A DNA stretch of 64,000 nt from Arachis hypogaea (GCF_003086295.3 NC_092052.1:72766910-72830909); one strand, 5' to 3'. Shown: positions 22,179 to 34,366, numbered from the stretch's first letter. Notes: a model not told the origin generated them from the sequence alone. Translations and numbers: made by a program.

Positions 22179-23508
22179 CTAAGAGCATTCTTGCTCAACA
22201 TTGCCTTCAAGATAATGTTTGATTCTTTGTCCATTAACAATGAACTTTTTGTCAGAATCAATATCTTGAAGTTCTACATAGCCATATGGTGACACACTTG
22301 TAATCACATATGGGCCCCTCCACCGGGATTTCAATTTCCTGGGGAACAATCTGAGCCTAGAGTTAAACAGCAGGACTTTTTGTCCTGTCTCAAAGACTCT
22401 AGATGATAGCCTTTTGTCATGCCATATTTTTGTTTTCTCCTTATAAATTTTGGCATTTTTGAAAGCATTGAGTCTGAATTCTTCCAGCTCATTCAACTGG
22501 AGTAATCTCCTCTCTCCAGCTACCTTAGTATCAAGGTTTAGGAACCTGGTTGCCGAGTAGGCCTTGTGTTCCAGTTCCACTGGTAGATGACAGGCTTTTC
22601 CATACAAAAGCTGGTATGGGAGGTCCCTATAGGAGTCTTGAATGCTGTTCTGTATGCCCACAGAGCATCATCGAGACCTCTTGTCCAATCCCTTCTACGG
22701 GCATTTACAGTCCGCTCCAGGATTCGCTTTAGTTCTCTAATTGAGACTTCAGCCTGCCCATTTGTCTGGGGATGATATGGAGTTGCCACTTTATGGTTTA
22801 TTCCATATCGTACTAGAGCAGAGTCAAGCTGTTTATTGCAGAAATGAGTTCCTCCATCACTGATCAGTATCCTAGGGACGTCGAACCTGCTGAAGATATG
22901 CTTCTGGAGGAACTTCATCACTGTCTTAGTATCATTAGTGGGTGTTGTAATTGCCTCTACCCATTTAGATACATAGTCTACTGCCACCAAAATATAAGTG
23001 TTTGAGTATGAAGGTGGGAAAGGCCCCATGAAGTCAATACCCCATACATCAAACAACTCAATCTCTAAGATCCCTTGTTGAGGCATGGCATAACTGTGAG
23101 GCAGATTACCAGCTCTCTGGCAACTGTCACAGTTATGTACAAACTCTCGGAAGTCTCTATAGAGAGTAGGCCAGTAGAAGTCACACTGGAGAACCTTGGT
23201 GGCTATTCGCTCACCTCCGAAATGTCCTCTATATTGTGATCCATGGCAATGCCATAGGATCTTCTGTGCATCTTCTCTAGGCAGACATCTACGGATCATT
23301 CCGTCTGCGCACCTCTTAAAGAGGTATGGTTCATCCCACACGTAGTATTTTGTATCAGAAATCAATTTTTTCGTTTGCACCTTGATGTACTCTTTGGGTA
23401 TGAATCTCACAGCTTTATAGTTTGTAATGTCTGCAAACCATGGTACTTCTGGAATGGCAAAGAGTTGCTCATCCGGGAAGGTTTCAGAGATCTCAGTTGG
23501 AGGGAGGG
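22179..23508 (-). pseudogene. integrase, Athila-type element 2
   Basis: Nearly complete integrase. Within the 360-codon open stretch 22538-23620 (its first 36 residues come from the inserted solo LTR) the zinc-binding residues are visible: His near 124/126 and 133 in [12 protein letters not shown], Cys164 and Cys167 in CDSCQ. The catalytic triad is Asp196 (GIDFMG), Asp255 (ISDGG) and Glu291 (GQAEV), a D-D-35-E spacing. A one-base loss in a C run near 22610 (ACCTCCCATACC) shifts the frame before the C-terminal part ([28 protein letters not shown]), which ends ECS-stop at 22179. Confidence 0.92.
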
Positions 23509-23513
23509 ACGCT

Positions 23514-23812
23514 TGATCAATTCTTTGGCTTTTTGTGCTTCTCTCCACTTGCATGCTTCCTTCCTTGCTTTCTTTGATCCATGCCTGGCCTATTTCAATC
23601 CTGAAATTACTAGCAAACACATCAAGGCACCTTATGGAATCAAGGAGAAATCAAAATTCATCAAAATAAGGCCTAAAAAGCATGTTTTTACACTTAAGCA
23701 CAAATACAGGAGAGATAACAAAACCATGCTAATTCATAGGTTAAATGCGAGAAAAGGTCATCAAAATACTCTAAATTCAATACAAGATAAACCCTAAAAA
23801 TGGGGTTTATCA
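23514..23812 (-). mobile_element. 299 bp solo LTR in the pol gene of element 2
   Basis: Insertion between RNase H and integrase. It begins TGATCAATTC and ends TTTATCA on the plus strand, so it is TG...CA in both directions; read on the minus strand it starts TGATAAACCCC, a common legume LTR start. It is flanked by a perfect 5 bp direct repeat ACGCT (23509-23513 and 23813-23817). Element 1 shows the empty site (GGAGGGACACTCCTGCTACTGG at 12565-12586). A short TRIM/SMART-like LTR is most likely; a MITE is possible. Confidence 0.88.
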
Positions 23813-23817
23813 ACGCT

Positions 23818-24922
23818 CCTACTACTGGTTCTATCCGGGACAGGTGATCTGCTACTTGGTTCTCTGTCCCTTTTTTGTCTCTTATTTCTATATCAAACTC
23901 TTGCAGAAGCAACACCCATCTTATGAGTCTGGGTTTTGAATCCTGCTTTGTGAGGAGATATTTTAGAGCAGCATGGTCAGTGTACACAATCACTTTTGAT
24001 CCTACTAAATAAGATCTGAACTTGTCAATGGCATAGACCACTGTAAGCAACTCCTTTTCAGTGGTTGTGTAATTTTTCTGTGCATCATTTAAAACACGGT
24101 TAGCATAATAAATGACATGCAGAAGCTTGTTATGCCTCTGTCCCAACACTGCACCAATGGCATGGTCACTGGCATCACACATTAGTTCGAATAGTAATGT
24201 CCAGCTGGTGCCGGAATAACTGGTGCTGTGACCAGCTTAGCTTTCAGAGTTTCAAACGCCTGCATAACTCCGTGTCAAAGACAAACGGCATGTCAGCAGC
24301 TAGCAGATTGCTCAGAGGTTTTGTAATTTTTGAAAAATCCTTTATAAACCTCCTATAGAATCCTGCATGCCCCCAGAAAACTTCTAATTGCTTTAACATT
24401 GGTAGGTGGTGGTAATTTTTCAATTACCTCTACCTTAGCTTGATCAACCTCTATTCGCTTGTTTGAAATTTTGTGTCCAAGGACAATTCCTTCAGTCACC
24501 ATAAAGTGACATTTTTCCCAGTTTAAAATCAGGTTAGTCTCTTGGCACCTTTTCAGAACAAGTGCTAGATGGTCAAGACAGGAGCTGAATGAGTCTCCAA
24601 ATACTGAGAAGTCATCCATGAAGACTTCCAGAAAATTATCTACCATATCAGAAAAGATAGAGAGCATGAACCTCTGAAAGGTTACAGGTGCATTGCACAG
24701 ACCAAATGGCATCCTTCTATAGGCAAATACTCCAGAAGGACATGTGAATGCCATTTTCTCTTGGTCCTGAGGATCTACTACAATTTGGTTGTAACCTGAA
24801 TAGCCATCCAAAAAACAGTAGTATTCATAACCTGCTAGTCTCTCTAGCATCTGGTCTATGAATGGTAAAGGAAAATAATCCTTTCTGGTGGTTGTATTGA
24901 GTCTTCTATAGTCAATACACAT
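23818..24922 (-). pseudogene. reverse transcriptase core and RNase H, Athila-type element 2
   Basis: RT open stretch 24353-24922 starts CIDYRRLNTTTRKD. It has the first catalytic Asp at residue 39 (FLDGYSG), MPFGLCNAPVTFQR, and the catalytic FMDDFSVFG (Asp103, Asp104). It breaks near 24365 (SFLGACRIL). RNase H follows in another frame (23694-24182): [36 protein letters not shown] and [14 protein letters not shown]. The frame then enters the solo LTR. The region 24183-24352 links them with a frameshift. Confidence 0.92.
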
Positions 24923-26052
24923 ACACCACCCTGTAACTGTTCTTGTAGGAACCAGTTCATTTTTTTATTATGAACCACTATCATGCCTCCCTTCTTGGGG
25001 ACAACTTGGACAGGGCTCACCCAAGGGCTATCAGAAATAGGATAAATAATCCTAGCCTCTAGTAATTTAGTGACCTCTTTCTGCACCACCTCCTTCATGG
25101 CTGGATTTAACCGCCTCTGTGGTTGAACCACTGGCTTAGCATCATCCTCCAATAGGATCTTGTGCATGCATCTTGCTGGGCTAATACCCTTAAGATCACT
25201 TATGGACCACCCAAGAGCTGTCTTGTATGTCCTTAGCACCTGAATTAGTGCTTTCTCTTCCTGTGGATTTAAAGCAGAGCTTATGATCACCGAAAAAGTG
25301 TCACCTTCTCCCAGAAATGCATATTTCAGGGATGGTGGTAGTGGTTTGAGCTCGGATTTAGGAGGCTTATCCTCTTCCTGAGGAATTTTTAGAGGTTCTT
25401 CTATTCTCTCTGGTTCTTCCAAATCAGGCTAAACATCTTTAAAAATGTCCTTTAGCTCTGATTCGAGACTCTCAGACATATTGATCTCTTCCACCAAGGA
25501 GTCAATAACATCTGTGCTCAGGCAGTCTTTTGGTGTGTCTGGATGCTGCATAACTTTGACAGCATTCAACTTAAACTCATCCTCATTGACTCTCAGAGTT
25601 ATCTCTCCTCTTTGGACGTCAATGAGGGTTCGTCCAGTTGCTAGGAAAGGTCTTCCTAGAATAAGAGTTACATTCTTGTGCTCCACCATTTCCAGCACTA
25701 CAAAGTCAGTAGGAAAGGCAAATGGTCCAACCTTGACAATCATGTCCTCAATTATGCCTGATGGGTTTTTGATGGAGCCATCAGCAAGTTGGAGGCATAT
25801 CTGGGTTGGTTTAACTTCATCAGTCAAACCAAGCTTTTTGATAGTGGATGCAGGTATTAGGTTGATACTTGCCCCAAGGTCACACAGAGCTGTCTTGGTA
25901 CAAGCATCCTCTAATGTGCACGGTATCATAAAACTTCCGGGATCCTTAAGCTTCTCTGGTAAGCTTTTCAGAATGACTGCACTGCATTCTTCAGTTAGGA
26001 AAACTTTTTTAGTTTCTCTCCAATCCTTCTTATGGCTTAAGATCTCTTTCAT
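24923..26052 (-). pseudogene. aspartic protease, linker and RT N-terminus, Athila-type element 2
   Basis: The 207-codon stretch 25429-26052 carries the protease core LCDLGASINLIP, KKLGLTDEVKPT, and LILGRPFLATGR. One stop at 25428-25430 (Gln-to-TAG in context) separates it from the 188-codon stretch 24856-25422. That stretch holds the acidic EEPERIEEPLK linker and the RT N-terminus (PARCMHKILLEDDAKPVVQ, WVSPVQVVPKKGGM). A frameshift follows near 24965, where an A run has been shortened. The adjoining RT frames overlap. Confidence 0.88.
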
Positions 26053-27297
26053 AAACTTAGCATAAGAGGGTATTTGCTCAAGTGCCTCTGCAAACAGAAT
26101 CTTTATTTTAAGAGTCCTGAGGTAGTCTGCAAAGCAGGCAAATTGTTTATCCTGTTCAACCTTGGTTGCTGCAGGTTTATTTCCTACAGAAGTGGTTGAA
26201 GAAACCTGCTTAAGGGGGTTGTTGTCATCACTTGCAAGTGTCTGACCCCTTTGTAGCGTTTGAACGCCAGAATCATTCTTCTCTGGGCTCTTACTGTCCT
26301 CAGAGGGATTTTGGGCAGTGGTTTGGTTATCCTTTGTCAGTTGTTCCTTTCTTGGCTTCCTGCTACCTTGGATTGATACAGTCAGTGCTTTCCCACTCCT
26401 TAATTGAACAGCTTGGTATTCTTCTGTTATCTATTTAGATAGTTGTTGTCTTGTCTGATCCAATTGTGCTTCCATATTTTGGTTAGCAATTTTAGTATCT
26501 TGGAGCATCTCTTTGAATTCTGCGAATTATTTTGTTATGATGAGCAATTACTGATTGAGTTCAGCAACTTGTTCTTGAGGACTAAGTTCAGTGGATACTG
26601 CTTTAGCCTCTTCTTTCAGGGAGGACTCACTACTCAAGTACAGATGCTGATTTCTAGCAACTGTATCAATGAACTCTTGATTCTCTTCAATTGTCTTTCT
26701 CATATGTATAGATCCACCAGCTGAGTGATCTAGAGATATTTAAGCTTTTTTTGTAAGCCCATAGTAAAAGATGTCTAACTGCACCCACTCTGAAAATATT
26801 TTAGAGGGGCATTTCCTTAGCATCCCTCTGTACCTCTCCCAGGCATTATAAAGGGATTCATCATCCTCTTGTTTAAAGCCTCAGATGTCCAGCCTTAGCT
26901 GTGTCATTCTTTTTGGAGGGTAATATTGATTCAGGAATTTGTCTGATAAATGTTTCCATGTTCTTATGCTTGCTGTGGGTTGGTTATTCAACCACCTCTT
27001 AGCTTGATCTTTTATAGCAAATGGAAACAGTAATAATCTGTAGACATCCTGATCCACTTCTTTATCACGTACTGTGTCAGCGATTTGTAAGAACTGTGCC
27101 AGAAACTCAGTAGGTTCTTCCTGTGGAAGACCGGAATACTGGCAATTTTGCTGCACCATGATAATGAGCTGAGGATTTAGCTCAAAACTGCTTGCTCTGA
27201 TGGGGGGTATACAGATACTACTCCCGTATGCAGCAGTAATGGGGTTAGCATATGACCCCAGAGTCCTTCTGGACTGTTCATTTCCACTTAGATCCAT
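26053..27297 (-). pseudogene. gag, Athila-type element 2
   Basis: Starts at ATG 27295-27297 (MDLSGNEQSRRTLGSYANP). The first 138 codons are open and contain the Retrotrans_gag core: EEPTEFLAQFLQIADTV, FPFAIKDQAKRWLN, TWKHLSDKFLNQYYP. A Gln/Trp-type stop follows at 26881. The rest reads through several stops: KCPSKIFSEW, then LSPQEQVAELNQ, then QAVQLRSGK (a typical Athila gag end), then the protease. Nucleocapsid zinc knuckles are not seen, as is common in Athila gags. Confidence 0.88.
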
Positions 27298-28216
27298 AAT
27301 GGAGAAAAGGGAATTTATGTGAATTGCAAATAAAATATATTTTTATTTTTATTTTATTTAATTAAAAACAAACCGAATAAATAAAAAAATATAAGATAAA
27401 ATAAAATAATTGGAGAATGAAATATAAATTTCAAAAACTAGAAGAAAAATAAAAGGAAATTTGAAAACTAAAATAATTAATTAATTAAGAAGATTTGAAA
27501 AACTTTGGATATGATTTTTGAAAAAGATTTTGAATTTTGAAATTTTAAAACTAAGATAAGATAAAATAAAAATTTTAAAATAAAAAAAATCTGAATTTAT
27601 AAATGAAATTTTCGAAAATTCAATTTAATAAATAGAAAAGATATTTTTGAATTTAGTGAGGAAAGAGAAAAACAATAAAACAACACCAAACTTAGAATTT
27701 TTAGATCAAAACAAAGAAAATAAACAGGAAAACTTTGAATATCAAGATGAACACCAAGAACAAATTTTAAAAATTTTTAAGAAAATAGAAACACAAAGGG
27801 CACCAAACTTAAAAATTTATATATTTTGGACACTAATAATTCGAAAATGTATAAGATAAACAGCAACAAACACCAAACAAGAAATTTTAAAGATCAAATA
27901 AGGAAAATAAACAAGAACAACTTGAAGATCAAGAAAGAACTAAGAACATATAATTCAAAAAATTAAAAGAAAAATAAAATCATGCAATTGACACCAAACT
28001 TAAAACATGAAACTAAACTCAAACAGAAGACTAAAATTGAGGTTATTGGTTTAAAAAATTTTTGAAAACAATTTGGAAAAAGAAAATAAGAATTTTAAAT
28101 TTTTTTTACCAAAGACAAAAATTGAAGACTCAATTTTAGTGACTCTAAACCAAAAAAATAATTTTTTCCTAATACAAGCAACAAAATAAACCGTCAGTTG
28201 TCCAAACTCGAACAAT
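27298..28216 (-). other. AT-rich leader between PBS and gag, element 2
   Basis: Shorter counterpart of 16229-17605 (about 0.9 kb against 1.4 kb). The heptamer-rich part is largely absent. It shares the ACACCAAACTTAGAATTT block. No gene seen. Confidence 0.72.
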
Positions 28217-28233
28217 CCCCGGCAACGGCACAA
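28217..28233 (-). other. primer-binding site, element 2
   Basis: The plus strand reads CCCCGGCAACGGCACA just inside the LTR. It fits the Athila tRNA-Asp site CCCCGGCAACGGCGCCA except at the last few bases, and is closer to consensus than the site of element 1. Confidence 0.7.
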
Positions 28234-28239
28234 AAAACT

Positions 28240-29722
28240 TGATGTGGGAAATCGTGATTACACTTTTCACAACTCCGCACAACTAACCAGCAAGTGCACT
28301 GGGTCGTCCAAGTAATACCTTACGTGAGTAAGGGTCGATCCCACGGAGATTGTCGGCTTGAAGCAAGCTATGGTTATTTTATAAATCTTAGTCAGGAGAT
28401 TAATGATAAGAGTGATTGTATTTATGAAAAATAAATAACATGAAATAAATAGTACTTGTGATTCAGTAATGAGAAATAGGCTGAGGTTCCGGAAATGCTC
28501 TGTCGTCTAAATCTCTGCTTTCCTATTATCTTCTTCTCCAAACACGCATGGCTTCCTTCAATGGCAAGCTGTATGATCCTCTCGTATGAAAATAAATCCA
28601 TATGCGCTGTCACCGCATGGCTAATCATCTGTTGGTTCCCGCTAGCGTCAGAATAGGACCATTGTCCTTTTGCACACTGTCACTGCGCCCAACATTCGCA
28701 TGTTTGAAGTTCATCACAGTCATCCCTTCCCGAATCCTACTCGGAATACCACAGACAAGGTTTAGGAATGTTGCCAATTAGTTCTAGCCTATACCACGAA
28801 GGTTCTAACCTCCGGACTCGGTTTGTGGATTAGAAACCCAAGAGATACGCACTCAAGCTATCGTCCAATGACTACGTTGAGCTCAGATAGAACGAGAGTG
28901 GTTGTCAAGCACGCGTTCATAGGTTGAGGATAATGATGAGTGTCACAGATCATCATATTCTCTATATTGAAGTACGAGTGAGTATCTTAGAACAGAATCA
29001 TGTGTGATTGAATAGAAAACAGTAGTAATTGCATTAATCTATTGAAACACAGCAGAGTTCCTCACCCCCACCTATGAGGTTTAGAGACTCATGCTGTCAG
29101 AGGTACAATATGAAATGTAAAAATGTCATAAGTTGCAAAATGAATCTCTAAAAGTAGTTTTTATACTAAACTAGTAACTTAGGTTTACAGAAAATGAGTA
29201 ACTAAGTGCAGATAGTGCAGAATTCCACTTCTACGACTCACTTGGCGTTAAACGCCACCCCGGGTGCCAGAATGGGCGTTTAATGTCGAAAAGGTGCCAG
29301 TTCCGGCGTTTTACGCTAGAAAGTTTTAGGCTGACTTTGGACGCCAGTTTCGGCCATCAAATCACGAGAAAAGTATGGACTATTACATATTGCTGGAAAG
29401 CCCAAGATGTCTACTTTCCAAAGCAATTAAAAGCGCGCCAATTGGGCTTCTGTAGCTCCAGAAAATTCATTTCGAGTGCAGGAGGGTTAGAATCCAACAG
29501 CATCTGCAGTTCTTTTTCATCCTCTGAATTAGATTTTTTCTCAGGTCCCTCAATTTTAGCCAGAATTTACCTGAAATTATAGAAAAATACACAAACTCAT
29601 AGTAAAGTCTAAAAATGTGATTTTTGAATAAAAACTAATGAAAATATAATAAAAACTAACTAAAACCTACCAAAAATTATGTAAAAACAATGCCAAAAAG
29701 GGTATAAATCATCCGCTCATCA
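28240..29722 (-). mobile_element. LTR c: 5' LTR of element 2
   Basis: Minus-strand LTR of 1483 bp, TGATGAGCGGATGATTTATA at 29722 to ...CACATCA at 28240. Its inner end is mutated (GATGTGGG where the others have GGTGCACG). Outside it lies CACTA transposase sequence starting TTTGC. LTR a is flanked by AACAC, so there is no matching target-site duplication across the array. Hairpin units occur at 29244-29350. Confidence 0.92.
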
Positions 29723-32350
29723 TTTGCCTAACATTAGCTAGCAATGGCTTTAACCCTTTTGGGAACATGAGCTCGAAGTACTCAATTTAGCCCGTGGTTC
29801 TTATCCCGTATAACATGCCGCCCTGGATTTGCATGAAACCCACTTCGTTTATCCTCTCTATGATTATTGCTGGTCCTAAAATGCCTGGAAATGACATAGA
29901 TGTGTACCTAGAGCCGTTGATCACTGAGTTGAAGCAATTATGGAGGGGTGTTGAAACTTATGATGCAGTCGAGAAAAAAACCTTCAAGATGTATGCTGCG
30001 TTGATGTGGACAATCAGTGATTTTTCAGGTCTGGCAACTTATCTGGGTGGAACACATACGATGGGAGAGCCTGTCCTGCGTGCAATTTGGATGCTGAAAC
30101 TAACCGGCTCACACACAGCCAGAAATGGTGTTTCATGGGTCATCGTCGCTTTCTGAATCATGACCACAAATACAGAAAAGACCGGTTCTCCTTTGATGGA
30201 AAGATAGAGGATAGAGATCCACCTATCAAAGTCTCTGGTGGAGACATTGTTCGGCAGTTAGAGGGTGTGCATGTCCAACTTGGCAAGGTGCAATCGGTTA
30301 CGGAAAAAAGGACACGCGGACAGCAAACTGCAGTGCAAGACGAGACTCCTTGAAAGAAGAGGAGTATATTCTTTGAGCTGCCATATTGAGAGAATAATGG
30401 ATTGCGTCACAACCTTGATGTCATGCACATAGAGAAGAATGTGTGCGACAACATAGTTTTCACCATAATGAACGAGAAAGGTAAGTCTAAAGATCACATT
30501 AAAGCTCGAAGAGACCTCCAGTTGATGGGAATAAAGCATGATTTGTGGCCACGGGACGACGGAAAGTACCCATCCGCCATCTTTACTATGACCAATCCAC
30601 AGAAGGAGCTCTTTCTAAGGACTATCAAGAATGTCGTCTTTCCAGATGGATACTCTAGCAACATTTTCCGCTGTGTGGACTTACGACATCGCAAGTTGTC
30701 GGGCATGAAAAGCCACGACTGTCACATTCTAATGGAATATCTACTTTCAATCGCGTTAAAGAATGCATTGCCTGCCCCAGTGTCTTCTGTCCTGGTGGAT
30801 TTATCATCCTTTTTTTGCCGATTATGCATCAAATCCATAGACCCTCAACAACTTCCTCTCCTTCAGAATCACGTGGTTCATACTCTGTGTCGCATGGAGA
30901 TGATTTTCCCTCCTTCTTTCTTCACAGTGATGGTTCACTTGACAGTGCATTTGGTCGAGGAGGTGCGTCTCGGTGGCCCAGTGCATTATCGGTGGATGTA
31001 CCCAATTGAACGGTAATTATCAAATAAAATTATCTATTTTACCCTTAATCAGTGCTTATGACACGTGTTATATTCCCAAAGGTACCTATGCTGTCTCAAG
31101 CAGTACGTGCGTAACAGATCACAACCAGAGGGCTCAATTGCAGAGGGATACTTATCTGAGGAGATTCTCGTATTCTGTTTAAGGTACTTAGATAATGTCG
31201 AGAGTAGGATTAATCAACCATTGCGTGTTGACGATCAACCGCGTGAAGTCATGTATGATGAGAGTGCAACCATGTTCCCAGAGGTTGGAAAGGCGGTCGG
31301 GGCTGCTTCTTTTTAAACCCTCACACCAACTGTAAAATTCCAAGCTCACCGTCACGTATTGGTCAATTGCCTGGCCGTGGAAAAATATCTTGAGTAAGTG
31401 CATTTAAAAGTATCGACTTCGTATGATCTTCTATAGTTGGAGAACCTGACATGACATTTTTTTGACATTTTCAGTGAGTTTAGGGTGATCACAAAGAGAA
31501 AGTTACGAAGTAAGACAAGGTCCCAGTCTCACGTAGACAGTGTTGTGCACAGAGAATTTCTCAATTGGTTCAAGTGTAAGGTGAATCCTGGTATCATTTA
31601 TACACATACATATTAATAATGGTGTCATATTGTTCGTATCCCAAGATATTGAACATCTAATTTGTTTACTGCCAAGTCCCATTGGGAAGCAGCATGCATC
31701 CGAACGAATTGCAGTGGCTTGCATGTGGGCCCAATGTCCAAGTTAGCCGCTATACATTTTACAACGTAAATGGATTTAAGTTCATAACCCTCTCGAGAGA
31801 GGAAGGGTTGAAAACCCAAAATAGTAGGTTGTATGTCACTTCTGACACTAGGAGTTTAGCAAGCAAGCGCGATAGTAATGTTGCTGTTGGTAGCGTCTCG
31901 TATTACGGAAAACTAGTGGACATTATTGAGTTAAATTACAGTGGTCAATTCACAGTCGCCTTGTTTAGATGTATCTGGGCAAACACCACATCTGGCAGAG
32001 GCATAAAACAAGACTCTTTGGGACACACAGTGGTTAACTTCTCTCATCCAATTCATACCGGCGATCGAAAAGATGATGAACCGTACATTCTTGCATCCGA
32101 GGCTCGCCTAGTATACTATATGGAGGATGACGCTGATAAAGAATGGAGTGTGGTAGTCCATGTGAACCCAAGGGACATGTTTGAAATGGGTGAAGACATA
32201 GGACATTGTAATTTCGAACTTTCTCCCCAACCGATCCTGACTGGGTTGGCTGAGTTTGACGTGGAAGGTTTGTCATTGAGACGGGACGACGATTTAGAGG
32301 AACCAACCACTGATGCCATCGATAATTGCGAAGAGGCTGCCTATATATAG
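29723..32350 (+). pseudogene. TNP2-type CACTA transposase with DUF4218 and DUF4216 regions
   Basis: Spliced, broken transposase missing its N-terminal part. First block: IPYNMPPWICMKPTSFILSM, GPKMPGNDIDVYLEPLI and WTISDFSG, then a frameshift near 30060, then CFMGHRRFL. Next MRHNLDVMHIEKNVCDNI (TNP2 core) and the DUF4218-like part (HYRWMYPIER, an intron at about 31013-31081, then KQYVRNRSQPEGSIAEGYL). The last exon (31682-32350) is DUF4216-like: HPNELQWLACGP, VSYYGKLVDIIELNYSGQF, EARLVYYMEDD. Three Trp codons have become stops (near 29784, 30351 and 30393). TAG ends the gene at 32348-32350. Confidence 0.9.
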
Positions 32351-32624
32351 ATGTCTTCAGATACTAATTTATTAGATGTGCGCTATTTTCCCGTATATAT
32401 CACTGTTGAGGGTTATAAAATTGCATAATTATTAATTAGCAACTAGCATATAATAGATTCTTAGAACTTGGAAACAAATGATGTATATTCCTATTTATTT
32501 ACAATTAATTTACCTGGAGAATGTGAGTTTTTAAAAATATTTTCTGCTCAATTTATTTAATCAAGTAAGATGTTACTAGATTGTAATTGACATTATATAT
32601 TGACTGACATGATCTTTTTTGCCA

Positions 32625-34366
32625 GGGAAATTGGAAGAGAGGGACCTCTTTCTTTGTGCCTCTAGCGTCTTGGTCTGCAAAGCGATGATTGAGGCCTCCC
32701 CGTTCTCTTCACTGGAGCACGCAAGGTCATTCGCAAGAGACCTTTGGTTCAACACGTTGCCCATTCAGTCATGGCTGGACACATTCTCGGCACACAGGCA
32801 CTTATGTGATGCTATTACTATTGCGCATGGGGATATTATGACGGTAGGTTGTCATGTGTCTGCTCGTATAAAGGCTGCTTAGCTTTATTTCAACCTGCCA
32901 TAGCAAATCCAGATATTTTATTGTCTTTAATTAAAAAGCACTTTCGATAGGACCTAACCTATTTGAAACCCTGAACATTGCAGGGATTGCTTCAATTCGT
33001 AACAAAGTACCGTAAAAAATTCGGCTTCTAGTTCATCACTAGCACGAACCTGTTCCTTTCGCAACAAATACTAGAGGAGGTACAGGTAAAGTTTGGATTT
33101 ATTGTGATTTGTTTAGCCATAAAGTTAGGTACAATTGTTCAGTTCAATGGTGATAGGGCCGGTTGCTGACCTAGGAATAAGATATTTACAATAGCAGCAT
33201 TTAATTTTTTATATTCAAAATTATCTGCAATTTAAAAATACGAAAACTTATATAAACAAGTATGGAGAATCTTTAATCTTCTGGTAAATTCCATTTCTAT
33301 GAAAGCTACTGGAAGGTATGGTTTCATGATGTAAAATAAATAAAATACTTATTACATATGTAAATTAAAATATTAGTAATGTTAGAAAGACAAAAATTAA
33401 TCAGTTTAAATTGATTAAATTTATTTTATTTAAAGTATATATATCATTGACATGTTTTTGTAGTGCAATTAGATAGATAACTAAGGAAATTACTACTATT
33501 CCTATGATTTAAGAATCTCTTCTGAACATTAAATCATCATCACTACGTAATCTACCTAAATTTTGTAGGCTTATATATTAAATAAAGCTACAAATTAAGG
33601 TACTATTCAAAGCGAAATTTGAGAATTGACTTGGAGAACAACATAACTGAATCAACTTTAAAGAAATAATTAAAGGTGAGAAGAAAAAAGATCCATTTGT
33701 AATGGGTTGGATTCTAGCTCTTGTTGACTGTATGTAGTTACTGGCAGCCTGATAATTTGCTCTTTTTTTTTTTCCTCTTTTATTGAATAATCTGGTGTCT
33801 CTAAGATACATCCTGTACCCCTTTCTTCTGTTTAGTTCTTTGTGTGCTTGAATCAGTTTGATATCTTTCTTAGAATTTATTATGGAGATTGTTTTATTAA
33901 TTTGATTCAGGATGGCTAAATACATTATTCCTCCTTATTGTACCTTGTCTTCTTTTGTTTTTCTTCTATCTTGTATTCTCCTTCCAGATTCCAGGAGTTG
34001 ACCTTAAGCATGTTCATGTGTAGGTAGAATAGAACACCTATACCTGATTTATATTTCTGTTTGGTCTGGCGGATTTTGAGAATGAGAGATTTTGAATGGT
34101 ACTTTATTAGTTACTTAGATACCTCGATGTCCATTTGACATGTTCTTAAGTTGAAACGTGAAGCATTAAATGTTGCTGAAGTATCTAGCAATTGCCTCTG
34201 GTTAGTGTTGTTGATGACTTTTAGCTACCAACTACTGCAGCTTATCAACTGTAACCTCATTAAATTTGTGTAGGCAGATATCAGAATAGTCTGTAGGTTG
34301 AACTTGAGATCGCATCTCGGGAGGAATTCACTCTTATAGAAAGAGGGCTTACAAAACTTTGGGAAC
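32625..34366 (+). pseudogene. captured exons of an OHCU-decarboxylase (TTL/allantoin synthase) domain
   Basis: Three exon-like blocks with consensus splice borders, collinear with the N-terminal decarboxylase domain of plant TTL, which acts in the ureide pathway from urate. Block 1 (32625-32844): LEERDLFLCASS, EASPFSSLEHARSFARDLWF, WLDTFSAHRHL. The family has EEDF...ASPF.SL...AR..WF...WLD.FSAHP, and the active-site His is present. Block 2 (32982-33086): KYRKKFGF, a stop, FI, then ILEEV (family YR..FGF.FI......EIL.EL). Block 3 (34274-34366): RYQNSL, a stop, VELEIASREEFTLIERGLTKLW (family RY.NR....E.EIA..E...I...RL.KL). The transthyretin-like C-terminal domain is not seen. The blocks lie inside a CACTA element, so this is transposon gene capture. 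From motif memory, not a search. Confidence 0.72.

Noticed and set aside
7511..29727. Target-site duplication for the whole Athila array
   Set aside because: The outer flanks are AACAC and TTTGC; they do not match.
30258..30706. Minus-strand ORFs over the CACTA transposase
   Set aside because: Shadows of the plus-strand TNP2 reading frame.
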